Source of the DNA: Lysobacter antibioticus | GTDB taxonomy: Bacteria > Pseudomonadota > Gammaproteobacteria > Xanthomonadales > Xanthomonadaceae | NCBI RefSeq assembly: GCF_001442535.1 | Contig: NZ_CP013141.1 | Location: 1,346,372-1,410,371 of the forward strand | Length of the DNA: 64,000 nt | Reading direction: 5' to 3' | Made by a program: the position numbers and the translations under genes | In this document: in pieces, positions 41,017-49,638 of the stretch | How positions within the stretch are numbered: the first letter of the stretch is position 1 | How the letters are laid out: each line of letters starts with the position of its first letter | The notes under the pieces: model-generated | The model's input: only the letters and a program-made list of their open reading frames with translations | Database searches by the model: none | What the model was told of the DNA's origin: nothing

Positions 41017-44000
41017 GCGTCGCCGCCTTCGTCGCGGCCGTGGACGACGGCGCCGAACACCAGCTTGGCGATCTCGCGGAATTCTTCGCCGAGCATCGGG
41101 TCGCGGAACGGATCGCGCCCGCGCAAGGCCAGGCGCGCGCCGGGCGTGGTCGCTTCGCCCCAACTGCGCGGGCTGCCGTGCCATTGGCTCTCGGCCTTGC
41201 CCCAGCCGTCCTTGTCCTGAGCGGCGGCTTCGTACCAGAGCCAGCCGGCGCGCGGCAGGAAGGGCAGCGGCGCGCGCAAGCCGTAGTCGCGCAGGCGCAA
41301 CAAAGTACGTAGCGCAGCCTGGGCCTGCTGCGGCGCCAGCGCTTCGCGCAGATGCGGCCCCGGGCCGCCGTCGACCTGGGCGAACTGGGCCAGCGGGCGC
41401 CGGTCGCCGAGCGCCGACAGCACCAGCCAGTCGAGACCGTGGGCGATCTGCGACGGCCCGTGCAGGCTGTCGAAACGCAGCCGCGCGAGGCCGCCGGCGT
41501 AGACGTCGTCGAGCCGGCCGAGCAGGCGCGCGTCGCCGAGGTCGAGTTCGAACGGCAACGCTTCGGCCTCGCCGCTGCGCCAGCCGGCGAAGGCGTCGGC
41601 ATAGGGCCGCACCTGACCGAGCAGAGCATCGAGCTGGCGCCGGCCGAGCGGGCCGGACGGCAACAGCGCGCGCGCGCGCAACGTCGCCTGCAGGCGCTCG
41701 CGGTCGATGCGGCCGCCGCCGGCGATCAGGTCGTCGAACACCGCGCGCTGCAGTTGCTGGCGGAACAGGCCCGGGCCGGGCAGCACCAGCGGCTCGACGT
41801 CGTCGCTGCTGTCGATCTCGTCGGGCAGGCGCAGACCGAGGCGCTGGCGCAGGAACGCGGTCGGCGGGTCGCGCAGGAAGCTGCGCAGGTCTTGATAGGT
41901 CACGCTGCCGTCGTCGGCGGCGTCGGGATCCGGCGGCAAGGGCTCGTTGAGCCAGGGGCCGATCTCGCCGCGCAGGCCGAGCGCACCGGCGTCGACCGCC
42001 GGCCGCCATTCGGCGCGGTAACTGAAACGGCGCGGCTCCGGCTCGCGCTCGCCGGCGCCGAACGCGGCCGCGGCGAACGGCTGCAGGGGTTCGCGCACCA
42101 CGAACTCGCTGCGCGCCGCGGCCGGATCGGCGTGGTAACGCGCGGCCACGTCGAGCAGTTCCGAGACCAGGGTCGAGGGTTCGCGCTGGCTGCCGTCGCG
42201 CGGATCGGCGCCGAGGTAACTCAGGTAGAAGCTGTCGGAGGCGGCGCCGAACAACTGCAGGAACAAGAAGCGGTCGTCGTCGCGCAGCGAGCGGTCGCCG
42301 TGGCGGCGCGCGGCGGTGCCGAGTTCCGCGGCGAGCCGGTTGAGGCCGCCGGCCGGGTCGCGGCGCGGGTAATCGCCGTCGTTCATGCCGAGCAAGCAGA
42401 TCACCCGGAACGGAATCAAACGCATCGGCACCATGCGGCCGAAGCTGACGCCGCCGGTCAGCAGCGGTGCGCGGGTGTCGGCCTCGGCGAGCGCGGCGCG
42501 GAAATGGCTGCGCACCACTTCCGCCCCGACGCTGCCTTCGAAGCCGGCCTTGGCGGCATCGCGGGCGAAGCTTTCGATCAGGTTGCGCAGGCGTTCGAGG
42601 GTGCGTTGGTCGGTGGCATCGCGCGGGCGTTCGGGCAGCATCGCCCGCAACAGGCCGAGCAGGCGGTCGGCCCAGTGCGCCGGGCTCAGTTCGGCATCGA
42701 GCGCCCGTTCGAAGCGCGCCAACACCCGCAGCAGACGGATCAGCGCATCCAGCGCGTCCAGCGAGGCGCCTTCGAGCTCGGCATAGGGCGCGATGCCGGC
42801 GATCATCTCGTCGGGCGCGGCGCCGTCGCCGGCGGCGTGGCCGAGCAGCAGGCGGTCGAGCGCGAACGCCCAGGTGTAGGCGTCGTCGCCGGGGGCGTCA
42901 TGGCGGCTGCGATGGGCGGCGTCGATGCCCCAGCGCGCGCCGGCGTTCTGCAGCCAGGTGCGCAGGCGTTCGAGGCCGGCGCCGTCGAGGCCGGCTTGAT
43001 CGGCGATCGCCGGCGTCGCCAGCAGGTCGAGGATTTCGCTGAGGCCGAAGCGCGAGACCGGCAAGGCCAGCAGGCGCAGGAACACTTCCGCGAGCGGCTC
43101 GGACGCGAGCGGGCTGGCATCGGCCAGCGCATACGGAATGAAACCCGGGCGCCCGGCCAGGCCGCCGAACACCGCGGCGATGTGCGGCGCGTAGGGATCG
43201 ATGTCGGGCGCCAGCACCGCGATCTCGCGCGGCTGCAACGGCGGATCGAAGCGCCGGCCCTCGGCCGAGTTCGGATCGAGCAGGCCCTGCAACTGATCGT
43301 GCAGCACCTGCACTTCGCGCAGACGGGTGTGGCAGGCGTGCACCTGCAGGCTGGCGTCGCCGCGATCGACGCGCTCGCGCCACGGCGTCGCCGGCAGCGC
43401 GCGCCGATGCAGCAGGTCGCGTTGCAGGCGCTGCAGCAGGCTGTCGCGCGCGGGATCGTCGTGACGGCTCTCTTCGGGATCGGCGTAGGCGGCGATTTCG
43501 CCGGAGGGGTGCACGACCTCGTAACCGCCGAGCACCGCCATGAAATCGCGGCCGGCCGCGCCCCAGGCCTGCAGCAACGGGTTCTCGTCGTCGCCGAAGG
43601 CGGCGTCCTCGCCCAGGCGCAGGCGTTCGGCCAGAGTGCCCAGGTCGCCCCAGTACTTGCGCGTCGGGGTCGGCAGATAGAAATGCAGGGTGCCGGCGAT
43701 CGACTGGGTCGCGATCATCCGCAGCACGTCGGGCGAGACGTTGAGGGTGGCGAAGGCGAACAAGCGCGGCGGCAGTCCGCGCGGCGGATGCGCGATGCCG
43801 GCCTCGCCCTGGAAGCGGGTCAGGTAATCGTCGATGCGGCGCGCGCGGTAGCGGCGGCCGGCGGCGACCCGGCGCCACAGCGCGGCCTGCGGATCGTTGC
43901 GTTCGTGGCCGGCGTCCCAGGCCAGCAGCCAGTCGCGGCGCCAGGCCTGGTACTTCTCGAACAGCGAGGCCAACTCGCCCGACAGCGACCACGACTTCAG

Positions 44001-44393
44001 CGGGTCGTCGCCGTCGAGATAGGCGCGCAGCGGCGCCAGCGCCGGCTCGCGCATTTGCCCCGGCTGCGACAACACCTCGTACAAGCGCCAACGCAGGGCC
44101 TGAGCATCGAGGTCCTCGCCGGGGTGATCGCGGTCCTGCTCGGTCGCGTTGGCGTCGAGCGCGCGCTGGACGAATTCGCCCGGGGTCAGGAATTCCAGAT
44201 TGGCGGCGATGCCGTAGGCCTGGGCCAGCGTCGCCTGCAGCCAACGGCGCATCGCCACTTGCGGGATCAGGATCACATCGGGCGCAAGCAAGGGCTGCCC
44301 CGGCGCGGGCGTGCGCAACTCCTGCGCGAGCAGACCCGCCAGCACGTCCAGCGCATTGGAATGATAAAGACGGAAATCGGCACGCGCGGGCAT
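41013..44393 (-). CDS. recC: Exodeoxyribonuclease V subunit gamma
   Basis: A 1126-residue RecC protein, the Chi-scanning subunit with inactivated helicase and nuclease folds. Recognisable blocks are LYHSNALDVLAGLLA at the N-terminus, VILIPQVAMRRWLQ, EIAVLAPDIDPYAPHIAAVF, and RLIPFRVICLLGMNDGDYPR. The ATG at 44393 (MPARADFRLYHSN) is chosen; the upstream in-frame 65 codons are a translated REP-like repeat and not family sequence. First gene of the recCBD operon; a 605-bp gap separates it from the divergent mlaF. Confidence 0.95.
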   Translation of the reverse strand: MPARADFRLYHSNALDVLAGLLAQELRTPAPGQPLLAPDVILIPQVAMRRWLQATLAQAYGIAANLEFLTPGEFVQRALDANATEQDRDHPGEDLDAQALRWRLYEVLSQPGQMREPALAPLRAYLDGDDPLKSWSLSGELASLFEKYQAWRRDWLLAWDAGHERNDPQAALWRRVAAGRRYRARRIDDYLTRFQGEAGIAHPPRGLPPRLFAFATLNVSPDVLRMIATQSIAGTLHFYLPTPTRKYWGDLGTLAERLRLGEDAAFGDDENPLLQAWGAAGRDFMAVLGGYEVVHPSGEIAAYADPEESRHDDPARDSLLQRLQRDLLHRRALPATPWRERVDRGDASLQVHACHTRLREVQVLHDQLQGLLDPNSAEGRRFDPPLQPREIAVLAPDIDPYAPHIAAVFGGLAGRPGFIPYALADASPLASEPLAEVFLRLLALPVSRFGLSEILDLLATPAIADQAGLDGAGLERLRTWLQNAGARWGIDAAHRSRHDAPGDDAYTWAFALDRLLLGHAAGDGAAPDEMIAGIAPYAELEGASLDALDALIRLLRVLARFERALDAELSPAHWADRLLGLLRAMLPERPRDATDQRTLERLRNLIESFARDAAKAGFEGSVGAEVVRSHFRAALAEADTRAPLLTGGVSFGRMVPMRLIPFRVICLLGMNDGDYPRRDPAGGLNRLAAELGTAARRHGDRSLRDDDRFLFLQLFGAASDSFYLSYLGADPRDGSQREPSTLVSELLDVAARYHADPAAARSEFVVREPLQPFAAAAFGAGEREPEPRRFSYRAEWRPAVDAGALGLRGEIGPWLNEPLPPDPDAADDGSVTYQDLRSFLRDPPTAFLRQRLGLRLPDEIDSSDDVEPLVLPGPGLFRQQLQRAVFDDLIAGGGRIDRERLQATLRARALLPSGPLGRRQLDALLGQVRPYADAFAGWRSGEAEALPFELDLGDARLLGRLDDVYAGGLARLRFDSLHGPSQIAHGLDWLVLSALGDRRPLAQFAQVDGGPGPHLREALAPQQAQAALRTLLRLRDYGLRAPLPFLPRAGWLWYEAAAQDKDGWGKAESQWHGSPRSWGEATTPGARLALRGRDPFRDPMLGEEFREIAKLVFGAVVHGRDEGGDA

Positions 44394-44998
44394 CCCGCCA
44401 TCTTGCCGCAAGGGCGCCGGATGCGCTGCGGCCGGTTGTGGCGTTTGCGGGATGGGAGGACTACAAGAGCAAGAGCAAATCCCCCCCTGCCCCCCTTTTC
44501 CAAAGGGAGGGGACTTCTTCTTGAAGATGTCGCGGTGATGTTCGTGCGCGCTCGCACCGTTTGGGTTACGCCTTGTTTGACGGTCCATCCGAGGCGCGCA
44601 GCGCTGGACGCTCCGACCAGAGCGGTTGTTGATGAGTCCCGCCGAAGCGATGGACTGTCAGACCCAACCTCATCCCAAAAACAGATCCCCCCTTTGAAAG
44701 GGGGCAGGGGGATTTGCTCCTTGCTCTCCCCCCTCGCTCCTCACCTCTCGCTCCTCGCTTCCGCTGCCCCTTCCCAGCCCCCAACACACTTAAAACCGTT
44801 TTAATCGCCGCCGGCCACCCTGCCTCGGCGATGCGACGACGGCTGAACGCTCCATTCCGCCACCGCCGCGAGCGAGGCCGCCTAACCTGCGACAATGGCC
44901 GACGCTCGACCCCGGTTCAGGCTGGCTGGGCCAAGCTGCGCCGTTTTGCAGCCTCGTCCGACCGTCTCATCGCCCTCGCACACGGACAGTCCTACCGC
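44394..44998. other. Divergent gap between recC and mlaF with repeats and an AT-rich palindrome
   Basis: An inverted pair of the AAATCCCCC/GGGGATTTG repeat lies at about 44478-44515 and 44683-44718. An AT-rich 15-bp palindrome, TTAAAAC-C-GTTTTAA, sits at 44790-44804, 195 bp before mlaF, and stands out in this GC-rich background. It could be an operator or part of a promoter. No gene was found. Confidence 0.6.
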
Positions 44999-45790
44999 AT
45001 GACGACCGAACCGCCCATCGTCCGCCTGACCGACCTCCGCCTCGACCGCGGTGGCCGCAGCGTGCTGCGCGGGATCAATCTGTCGGTGCCGCGCGGCAGC
45101 ATCGTCGCGGTGCTGGGCCCGTCGGGCAGCGGCAAGTCGACCCTGCTGTCGGCCCTGACCGGCGAACTGGCCCCGGCCGCGGGCACGGTCGAGGTGTTCG
45201 GCCAGAAGGTGCCGCAGGATCAGCGCGAGCTGCTCGAACTGCGCAAGGGCATCGGCGTGCTGCTGCAGGGCAACGGCCTGCTGACCGACCTCACCGCGGC
45301 CGAAAACGTCGCCCTGCCGCTGCGCGCGCACACCCGCCTGCCGAAGGCGCTGATCCAACGCCTGGTGCTGATGAAGCTGCACGCGGTCGGCCTGCACGCC
45401 GCCGCGGATGCCTTCCCGCGCGAGCTGTCCGGCGGCATGGCGCGCCGGGTCGCGCTGGCGCGCGCGCTGGCACTGGACCCGCCGCTGATGATCTACGACG
45501 AGCCGCTGACCGGGCTGGACCCGATCGCCTCGGGCGTGGTCATGAGCCTGGTGCGCCGTCTCAACGACACTCTCGGCCTGACCAGCATCGTGGTCACCCA
45601 TCACGTCCACGAAACCCTGCCGGTCGCCGACCACGCCATCGTGATCGCCAACGGCGGCATCGTGTTCTCGGGCACGCCGGGCGAACTCGAACGCAGCCAG
45701 GACCCGCTGGTGCGCCAATTCCTGCTCGGCGAACCCGACGGCCCGATCGGCTTCGACGCCGCACCGCGCACCACCACGGAGGCCGCCTGA
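44999..45790 (+). CDS. mlaF: Phospholipid-transport ABC ATPase MlaF
   Basis: A 263-residue ABC ATPase of the Mla system that maintains outer-membrane lipid asymmetry by moving phospholipids between the membranes. Walker A is GPSGSGKST, the signature LSGGMARR and Walker B MIYDEPLTGLDP, with the H-loop in VVTHHVHE. The ATG at 44999 (MTTEPPIVRL) is used; the open frame upstream is not family-like. It overlaps mlaE by 1 bp. Confidence 0.94.
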   Translation: MTTEPPIVRLTDLRLDRGGRSVLRGINLSVPRGSIVAVLGPSGSGKSTLLSALTGELAPAAGTVEVFGQKVPQDQRELLELRKGIGVLLQGNGLLTDLTAAENVALPLRAHTRLPKALIQRLVLMKLHAVGLHAAADAFPRELSGGMARRVALARALALDPPLMIYDEPLTGLDPIASGVVMSLVRRLNDTLGLTSIVVTHHVHETLPVADHAIVIANGGIVFSGTPGELERSQDPLVRQFLLGEPDGPIGFDAAPRTTTEAA

Positions 45791-46539
45791 TGCCCTTCAT
45801 CGCTGCGACCCGCTCGCTGGGCCGTGCCGGCCTGTTCTCGCTGTCGGTGCTGCGCGCGTCCAAGCCGACCCGCGACTTCTTCCGCGAGCTGATCCGCGAG
45901 ATTTACAAGATAGGTGCACGTTCGCTGCCGATCATCGCCGTTGGCGGCGCGTTCGTTGGCTTATCGGTGACATTGCTGGGCTATCGCGCGCTCGACACCT
46001 ACGGCGCCGCCAACCAGGTCAGCGCCATGCTCGGCCTGGGCATGTATCGCGAGCTGGGGCCGGTGCTGACCGCATTGCTGTTCATCGGCCGCGCCGGCAG
46101 CTCGATCGCCGCCGAACTGGGCCTGATGCGGGCGACCGACCAGATCACCGCGCTCGGCCTGATGGCGATCGACCCGATCGCCAAGGCGGTCGCGCCGCGC
46201 TTCTGGGCGGCGGTGCTGTGCGTGCCGCTGCTGACCGGTTTCTTCTGCAGCCTGGCGATCAGCGCGAGCTATTTCGAATCGGTGCACGTGATCGGCATCG
46301 AGTCGGGGATCTTCTGGCAGGTGCTCAAGGACAGCGTCGATTTCTTCGACGACTTCCTGATGGCCTTCGTGAAGTCGGCGGTGTTCGGCGCGACCGCGGC
46401 CCTGGTCGCGGCCTATGTCGGCTACCACGCCGAGCCGACCATCGAGGGCACCTCGGTGGCGACGACCCGCGCCGTGGTCAACGCCTCGCTGCTGGTGCTG
46501 ATGTTCAACTTCGTGATGTCGGCGCTGCTGTTCAAGTAA
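45790..46539 (+). CDS. mlaE: Phospholipid-transport permease MlaE
   Basis: A 249-residue inner-membrane permease of the MlaE/YrbE family with five to six hydrophobic segments. The conserved block ELGPVLTALLFIGRAGSSIAAELG is complete. It pairs with MlaF and the MlaD hexamer. A 164-bp gap follows, containing a GAGGGC..GCCCTC imperfect inverted repeat, before mlaD. Confidence 0.95.
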   Translation: MPFIAATRSLGRAGLFSLSVLRASKPTRDFFRELIREIYKIGARSLPIIAVGGAFVGLSVTLLGYRALDTYGAANQVSAMLGLGMYRELGPVLTALLFIGRAGSSIAAELGLMRATDQITALGLMAIDPIAKAVAPRFWAAVLCVPLLTGFFCSLAISASYFESVHVIGIESGIFWQVLKDSVDFFDDFLMAFVKSAVFGATAALVAAYVGYHAEPTIEGTSVATTRAVVNASLLVLMFNFVMSALLFK

Positions 46540-46703
46540 GTAAGGTGGCCCGGGCCGGATGAGGGCAGGGACGAGGTCGAAGCTGCGCAAGCGCGCCGCC
46601 CTCACCCCCACCCGGCGCAACACCCAGGTTTTGCTCGACACGTCGTAGACCAACCGTTACATCGCCGCGCCGAACCGCGCGGGCTTTATCCCAAGGTGAT
46701 GCC

Positions 46704-47273
46704 ATGTCCGTACGCAGTCCCCGCATCGAATTCGCCGTAGGCGCATTCCTGCTGCTCGCCCTGGCTTCGCTGCTGGTGCTGGCGATCGCCTCCACCAACG
46801 GCAAGTTCGGCTTCGGCCGCAGCAGCTACGAGATCACCGCGCGCTTCACCACCATCGGCGCGCTGCGCCCGAACGCGCCGGTCAAGATCGGCGGCGTGAC
46901 CGTGGGCCAGGTCGCCGACATTTCGCTCGACCCGGTCAAGTACAGCTCGATCGTGACCCTGGCCATCGACAACCGCTACCAGAACCTGTCGGCCGACACC
47001 GCCGCCGGCATCTTCACCAGCGGCCTATTGGGCGAAAGCTACATCGGCCTGACCCCGGGCGGCGACCCGGACAACCTCAAGCCCGGCGACGAGATCTACC
47101 TGACCCAGCCGGCCGTCGACCTGATCCAGCTGGTCGGCAAGTACATGTTCAGCGGCGGTGGCGCACAAGGCGGCAATGCGGCCGGCGATTCGGCCGCCAA
47201 GCCCGCCGACGCCGGCGTTCCCGACTATCTCCAGGGCGAAGCCGCCCCCTCCACCGACGAGACCAAGAAATGA
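46704..47273 (+). CDS. mlaD: Mce-domain protein MlaD
   Basis: A 189-residue protein with an N-terminal membrane anchor (FAVGAFLLLALASLLVLAIAS) and one MCE domain (ITARFTTIGALRPNAPVKIGGVTVGQV, then LLGESYIGLTPGG). Hexameric MlaD forms the lipid channel above MlaE. The stop overlaps the mlaC start by 4 bp. A short disordered tail rich in Gly, Ala and Pro follows the domain. Confidence 0.94.
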   Translation: MSVRSPRIEFAVGAFLLLALASLLVLAIASTNGKFGFGRSSYEITARFTTIGALRPNAPVKIGGVTVGQVADISLDPVKYSSIVTLAIDNRYQNLSADTAAGIFTSGLLGESYIGLTPGGDPDNLKPGDEIYLTQPAVDLIQLVGKYMFSGGGAQGGNAAGDSAAKPADAGVPDYLQGEAAPSTDETKK

Positions 47274-47929
47274 AGCGTTCACTGATCTCCATCGTCCTCG
47301 CCTCGGCCCTGCTCGCCGGCGCTCCCTCGCTCGCCCTCGCCCAGGTCACCGCGGCGCCGGGCACCGCACCCGCCGCCGGCACGCCGAGCGCGATGGTGCT
47401 CAACAACAGCACCCGCATCCTGTCGACCCTGGAAGCGCGCCGCGCCGAGTTCAGCAAGAACCGCGCCGCGCTCAGCCAGTTCATCTCGACCGAGTTCAAC
47501 CAGGTGTTCGACCGCGACTACGCCGCGCGCCTGGTCCTGGGCACGCACGGCCGCGGCGCCTCCGATGCCGACGTCGCCGCGTTCGCCGATGCCCTCACCG
47601 GCAGCTTGATGCAGCGCTACGGTTCGGCCCTGCTCGACTTCAACACCAAGCTCAAGGTCCGCATCAAGTCCGAGACCCCGCTGCGCGGCGGCGCCATCGT
47701 CAAAGTCTCCAGCGAGTTCCTGCGCCAGGGCGGCGAGCCGATTCCGGTCGACTACCTGCTGCGCAAGAACGGCGCGCAGTGGAAGGTGTTCGACGTGATG
47801 GTCGAAGGCGTGAGCTTCGTGCAGACCTTCCGCAATCAGTTCGACACGCCGCTGAACCAGAAGTCGATCGCCCAGGTCGCCAAGGACCTCAAGGCCGGCA
47901 AGCTGCAAGCCCAGGCGAGCGGCAACTGA
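47270..47929 (+). CDS. mlaC: Periplasmic phospholipid carrier MlaC
   Basis: A 219-residue soluble carrier. The signal peptide is MKRSLISIVLASALLAG through ALAQ. The Tol_Tol_Ttg2/MlaC domain follows, with FNQVFDRDYAARLVLG and the hallmark VDYLLRKNGAQWKVFDVMVEGVS. It shuttles phospholipid between the MlaA complex and MlaFEDB. The mlaB start follows 2 bp after the stop. Confidence 0.94.
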   Translation: MKRSLISIVLASALLAGAPSLALAQVTAAPGTAPAAGTPSAMVLNNSTRILSTLEARRAEFSKNRAALSQFISTEFNQVFDRDYAARLVLGTHGRGASDADVAAFADALTGSLMQRYGSALLDFNTKLKVRIKSETPLRGGAIVKVSSEFLRQGGEPIPVDYLLRKNGAQWKVFDVMVEGVSFVQTFRNQFDTPLNQKSIAQVAKDLKAGKLQAQASGN

Positions 47930-47931
47930 GC

Positions 47932-48231
47932 ATGGGCGCAGCGACCGCCCGCGACGCCGCCGGCGTGCGCAAGGACGGCGACGCGCTGGTGTTCAGCGGC
48001 GCGCTCGACCGTGACGCGGCGGCGACGCTGTGGTCGCAGGCGCGCGCGCTGGTCGGCGGCGTGCGCCGCTTCGACCTCAACGCAGTGACCGAGGTCGACA
48101 GCGCCGGACTGGCGCTGTTGGCCGAGCTCGCCGCGCAGGTCGAAGGCGTCGAAGTGGTCGGCACGCCGGCCGGGCTGAGCGAGTTGCGCGCGGCCTACCG
48201 GCTCGACGACGCGCTCGGTTTCGGTCGCTAA
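47932..48231 (+). CDS. mlaB: STAS-domain protein MlaB
   Basis: A 99-residue STAS protein, the cytoplasmic partner stabilising MlaF. The strand-loop-helix FDLNAVTEVDSAGLALLAELA has the conserved Asp-Ser of STAS domains. Placement directly after mlaC fixes the assignment. Confidence 0.88.
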   Translation: MGAATARDAAGVRKDGDALVFSGALDRDAAATLWSQARALVGGVRRFDLNAVTEVDSAGLALLAELAAQVEGVEVVGTPAGLSELRAAYRLDDALGFGR

Positions 48232-48360
48232 GTTCAGGCTCTTACGTTCCGGTCACTGATTCGCAAGTTCCGTCGCAGAACTATCCTGTTGCGGTCGCCA
48301 ACGCCGACGGATCCGGCCTGGCTGCCCCCACCCGTTGTCCCGGAAGACTAGACTGCAACC

Positions 48361-49560
48361 ATGCGCCCCCACGCACTCTCACTCTCGCTCGGCCTGGCCT
48401 TGGCCGCGCTGCATTCCGTACCGGCTTTCGCGCAGGACGCGACCCCGGCCTCCGCCGCCGAAGCGACCCTCGTAAGCGCCACGGCGCAGAACGAACCGGC
48501 GCTCGCGACGCCATCCGTCGAATCGCTCGCGCTCACCGACACGGCGACCACGCCGGCCGATGCGGCCGCGACGACGCCGGCCGACACGGCGCAGGCGGCA
48601 ACGGCCGAGCCCGCTCTCGACTACGCCCTCGCCCAGGTCGAATCGAGCCAGGCCCAACCGGCACAGCCCGATCCGAATGCGCCCGCGGCCGAAGCCGCCG
48701 AGCCGCCGCCGGCCACCGCCACGGGCGAACCGAGCGCGGCCGACGACCAGCGCACCGAGGCCGAGCGCGATTTCGACGCGCTGTACGGCACCCCGGCGCA
48801 GGAGTACGACCCGGTCGCCGACCCGACCCTGCCGGCGCCGGCTTCGGTCCCGGGCGCGTTCGACCCGTGGGAGAAGTACAACCGCAAGATGCACCGCTTC
48901 AACATGGCGGTGGATCGCGGCGTCGCCCGCCCGCTCGCGCGCGCCTACTCCAAGGTCGTGCCGCGTCCGGTGCGCCTGGGCGTCAGCAACTTCTTCAACA
49001 ACCTCGGCCAGCCGGTGTCGATCCTCAACGCGCTGCTGCAGGGCAAGCCCAAGCAGGCCGCGCAGGCGCTCGGCCGCTTCGCGCTCAACACCACGCTCGG
49101 CATCGGCGGCATCTTCGATCCGGCCAGTGACGCCAAGCTGCCCAACCGCAGCGAAGACTTCGGCCAGACCCTCGGCGTGTGGGGCTGGAAGCGCTCGCGC
49201 TATGTCGAGCTGCCGTTCTTCGGCCCGCGCACCGTGCGCGACTCCTTCGGCGCCCTCGGCGATGCGCCGTTGAGCCCGCTGCGCCACGTCGAACGCGACC
49301 GCATCCGCATCCCGCTGCAGGGCCTGCAACTGGTCGACGTGCGCGCCCAGCTGCTGCCGCTCGACAGCCTGCGCGACGGCGCCGAGGACGAGTACGCCCT
49401 GGTCCGCGACTCCTGGACCCAGCGCCGGGACTACCAGATCTTCGGCGACCGCCTCGACAAGAACGGCGACAGCGCCCTGCCGGAGTACCTGCAGGACGAC
49501 AGCAACCCCAGCGTGCCGGCCGACGCGATGCCGGTGATGCCGACCGACGGCGGCCGCTGA
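48361..49560 (+). CDS. mlaA: MlaA (VacJ) with long Ala/Pro-rich N-terminal region and no lipobox
   Basis: A 399-residue protein. The C-terminal 250 residues are the MlaA/VacJ domain (DPWEKYNRKMHRFNMAVDR, FFNNLGQPVSILNALLQG, GIGGIFDPA, and SEDFGQTLGVWG), which removes mislocalised phospholipid from the outer leaflet. The signal peptide ends AFAQD with a signal peptidase I-type site, and there is no cysteine in the N-terminal region. Unlike E. coli MlaA it should therefore not be lipidated. About 120 residues of Ala/Pro/Thr/Glu-rich low complexity separate the signal and the domain. It is 129 bp after mlaB and ends the cluster at a clear terminator. Confidence 0.92.
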   Translation: MRPHALSLSLGLALAALHSVPAFAQDATPASAAEATLVSATAQNEPALATPSVESLALTDTATTPADAAATTPADTAQAATAEPALDYALAQVESSQAQPAQPDPNAPAAEAAEPPPATATGEPSAADDQRTEAERDFDALYGTPAQEYDPVADPTLPAPASVPGAFDPWEKYNRKMHRFNMAVDRGVARPLARAYSKVVPRPVRLGVSNFFNNLGQPVSILNALLQGKPKQAAQALGRFALNTTLGIGGIFDPASDAKLPNRSEDFGQTLGVWGWKRSRYVELPFFGPRTVRDSFGALGDAPLSPLRHVERDRIRIPLQGLQLVDVRAQLLPLDSLRDGAEDEYALVRDSWTQRRDYQIFGDRLDKNGDSALPEYLQDDSNPSVPADAMPVMPTDGGR

Positions 49561-49588
49561 GTTTTACTCGCAACATCCCGTAACGACG

Positions 49589-49623
49589 AACGGCCCGGAT
49601 GCGTATCCGGGCCGTTCTGCTTT
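49589..49623 (+). terminator. Rho-independent terminator after mlaA
   Basis: A 12-bp perfect stem (AACGGCCCGGAT and its complement) with loop GCGT is followed by CTGCTTT. It starts 29 bp after the mlaA stop and also lies between convergent mlaA and rmuC. Confidence 0.9.
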
Positions 49624-49638
49624 AGCGGTACCGGAACT

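Noticed and set aside
44394-44588. 65-residue N-terminal extension of RecC
   Set aside because: It is a translated dispersed repeat (FKKKSPPFGKGGQGGI-like) and the family start is at 44393.
44566-44895. 109-codon minus-strand ORF in the recC-mlaF gap
   Set aside because: Its sequence is largely the translated palindromic repeat and low-complexity Arg/Gly; no supporting signals.
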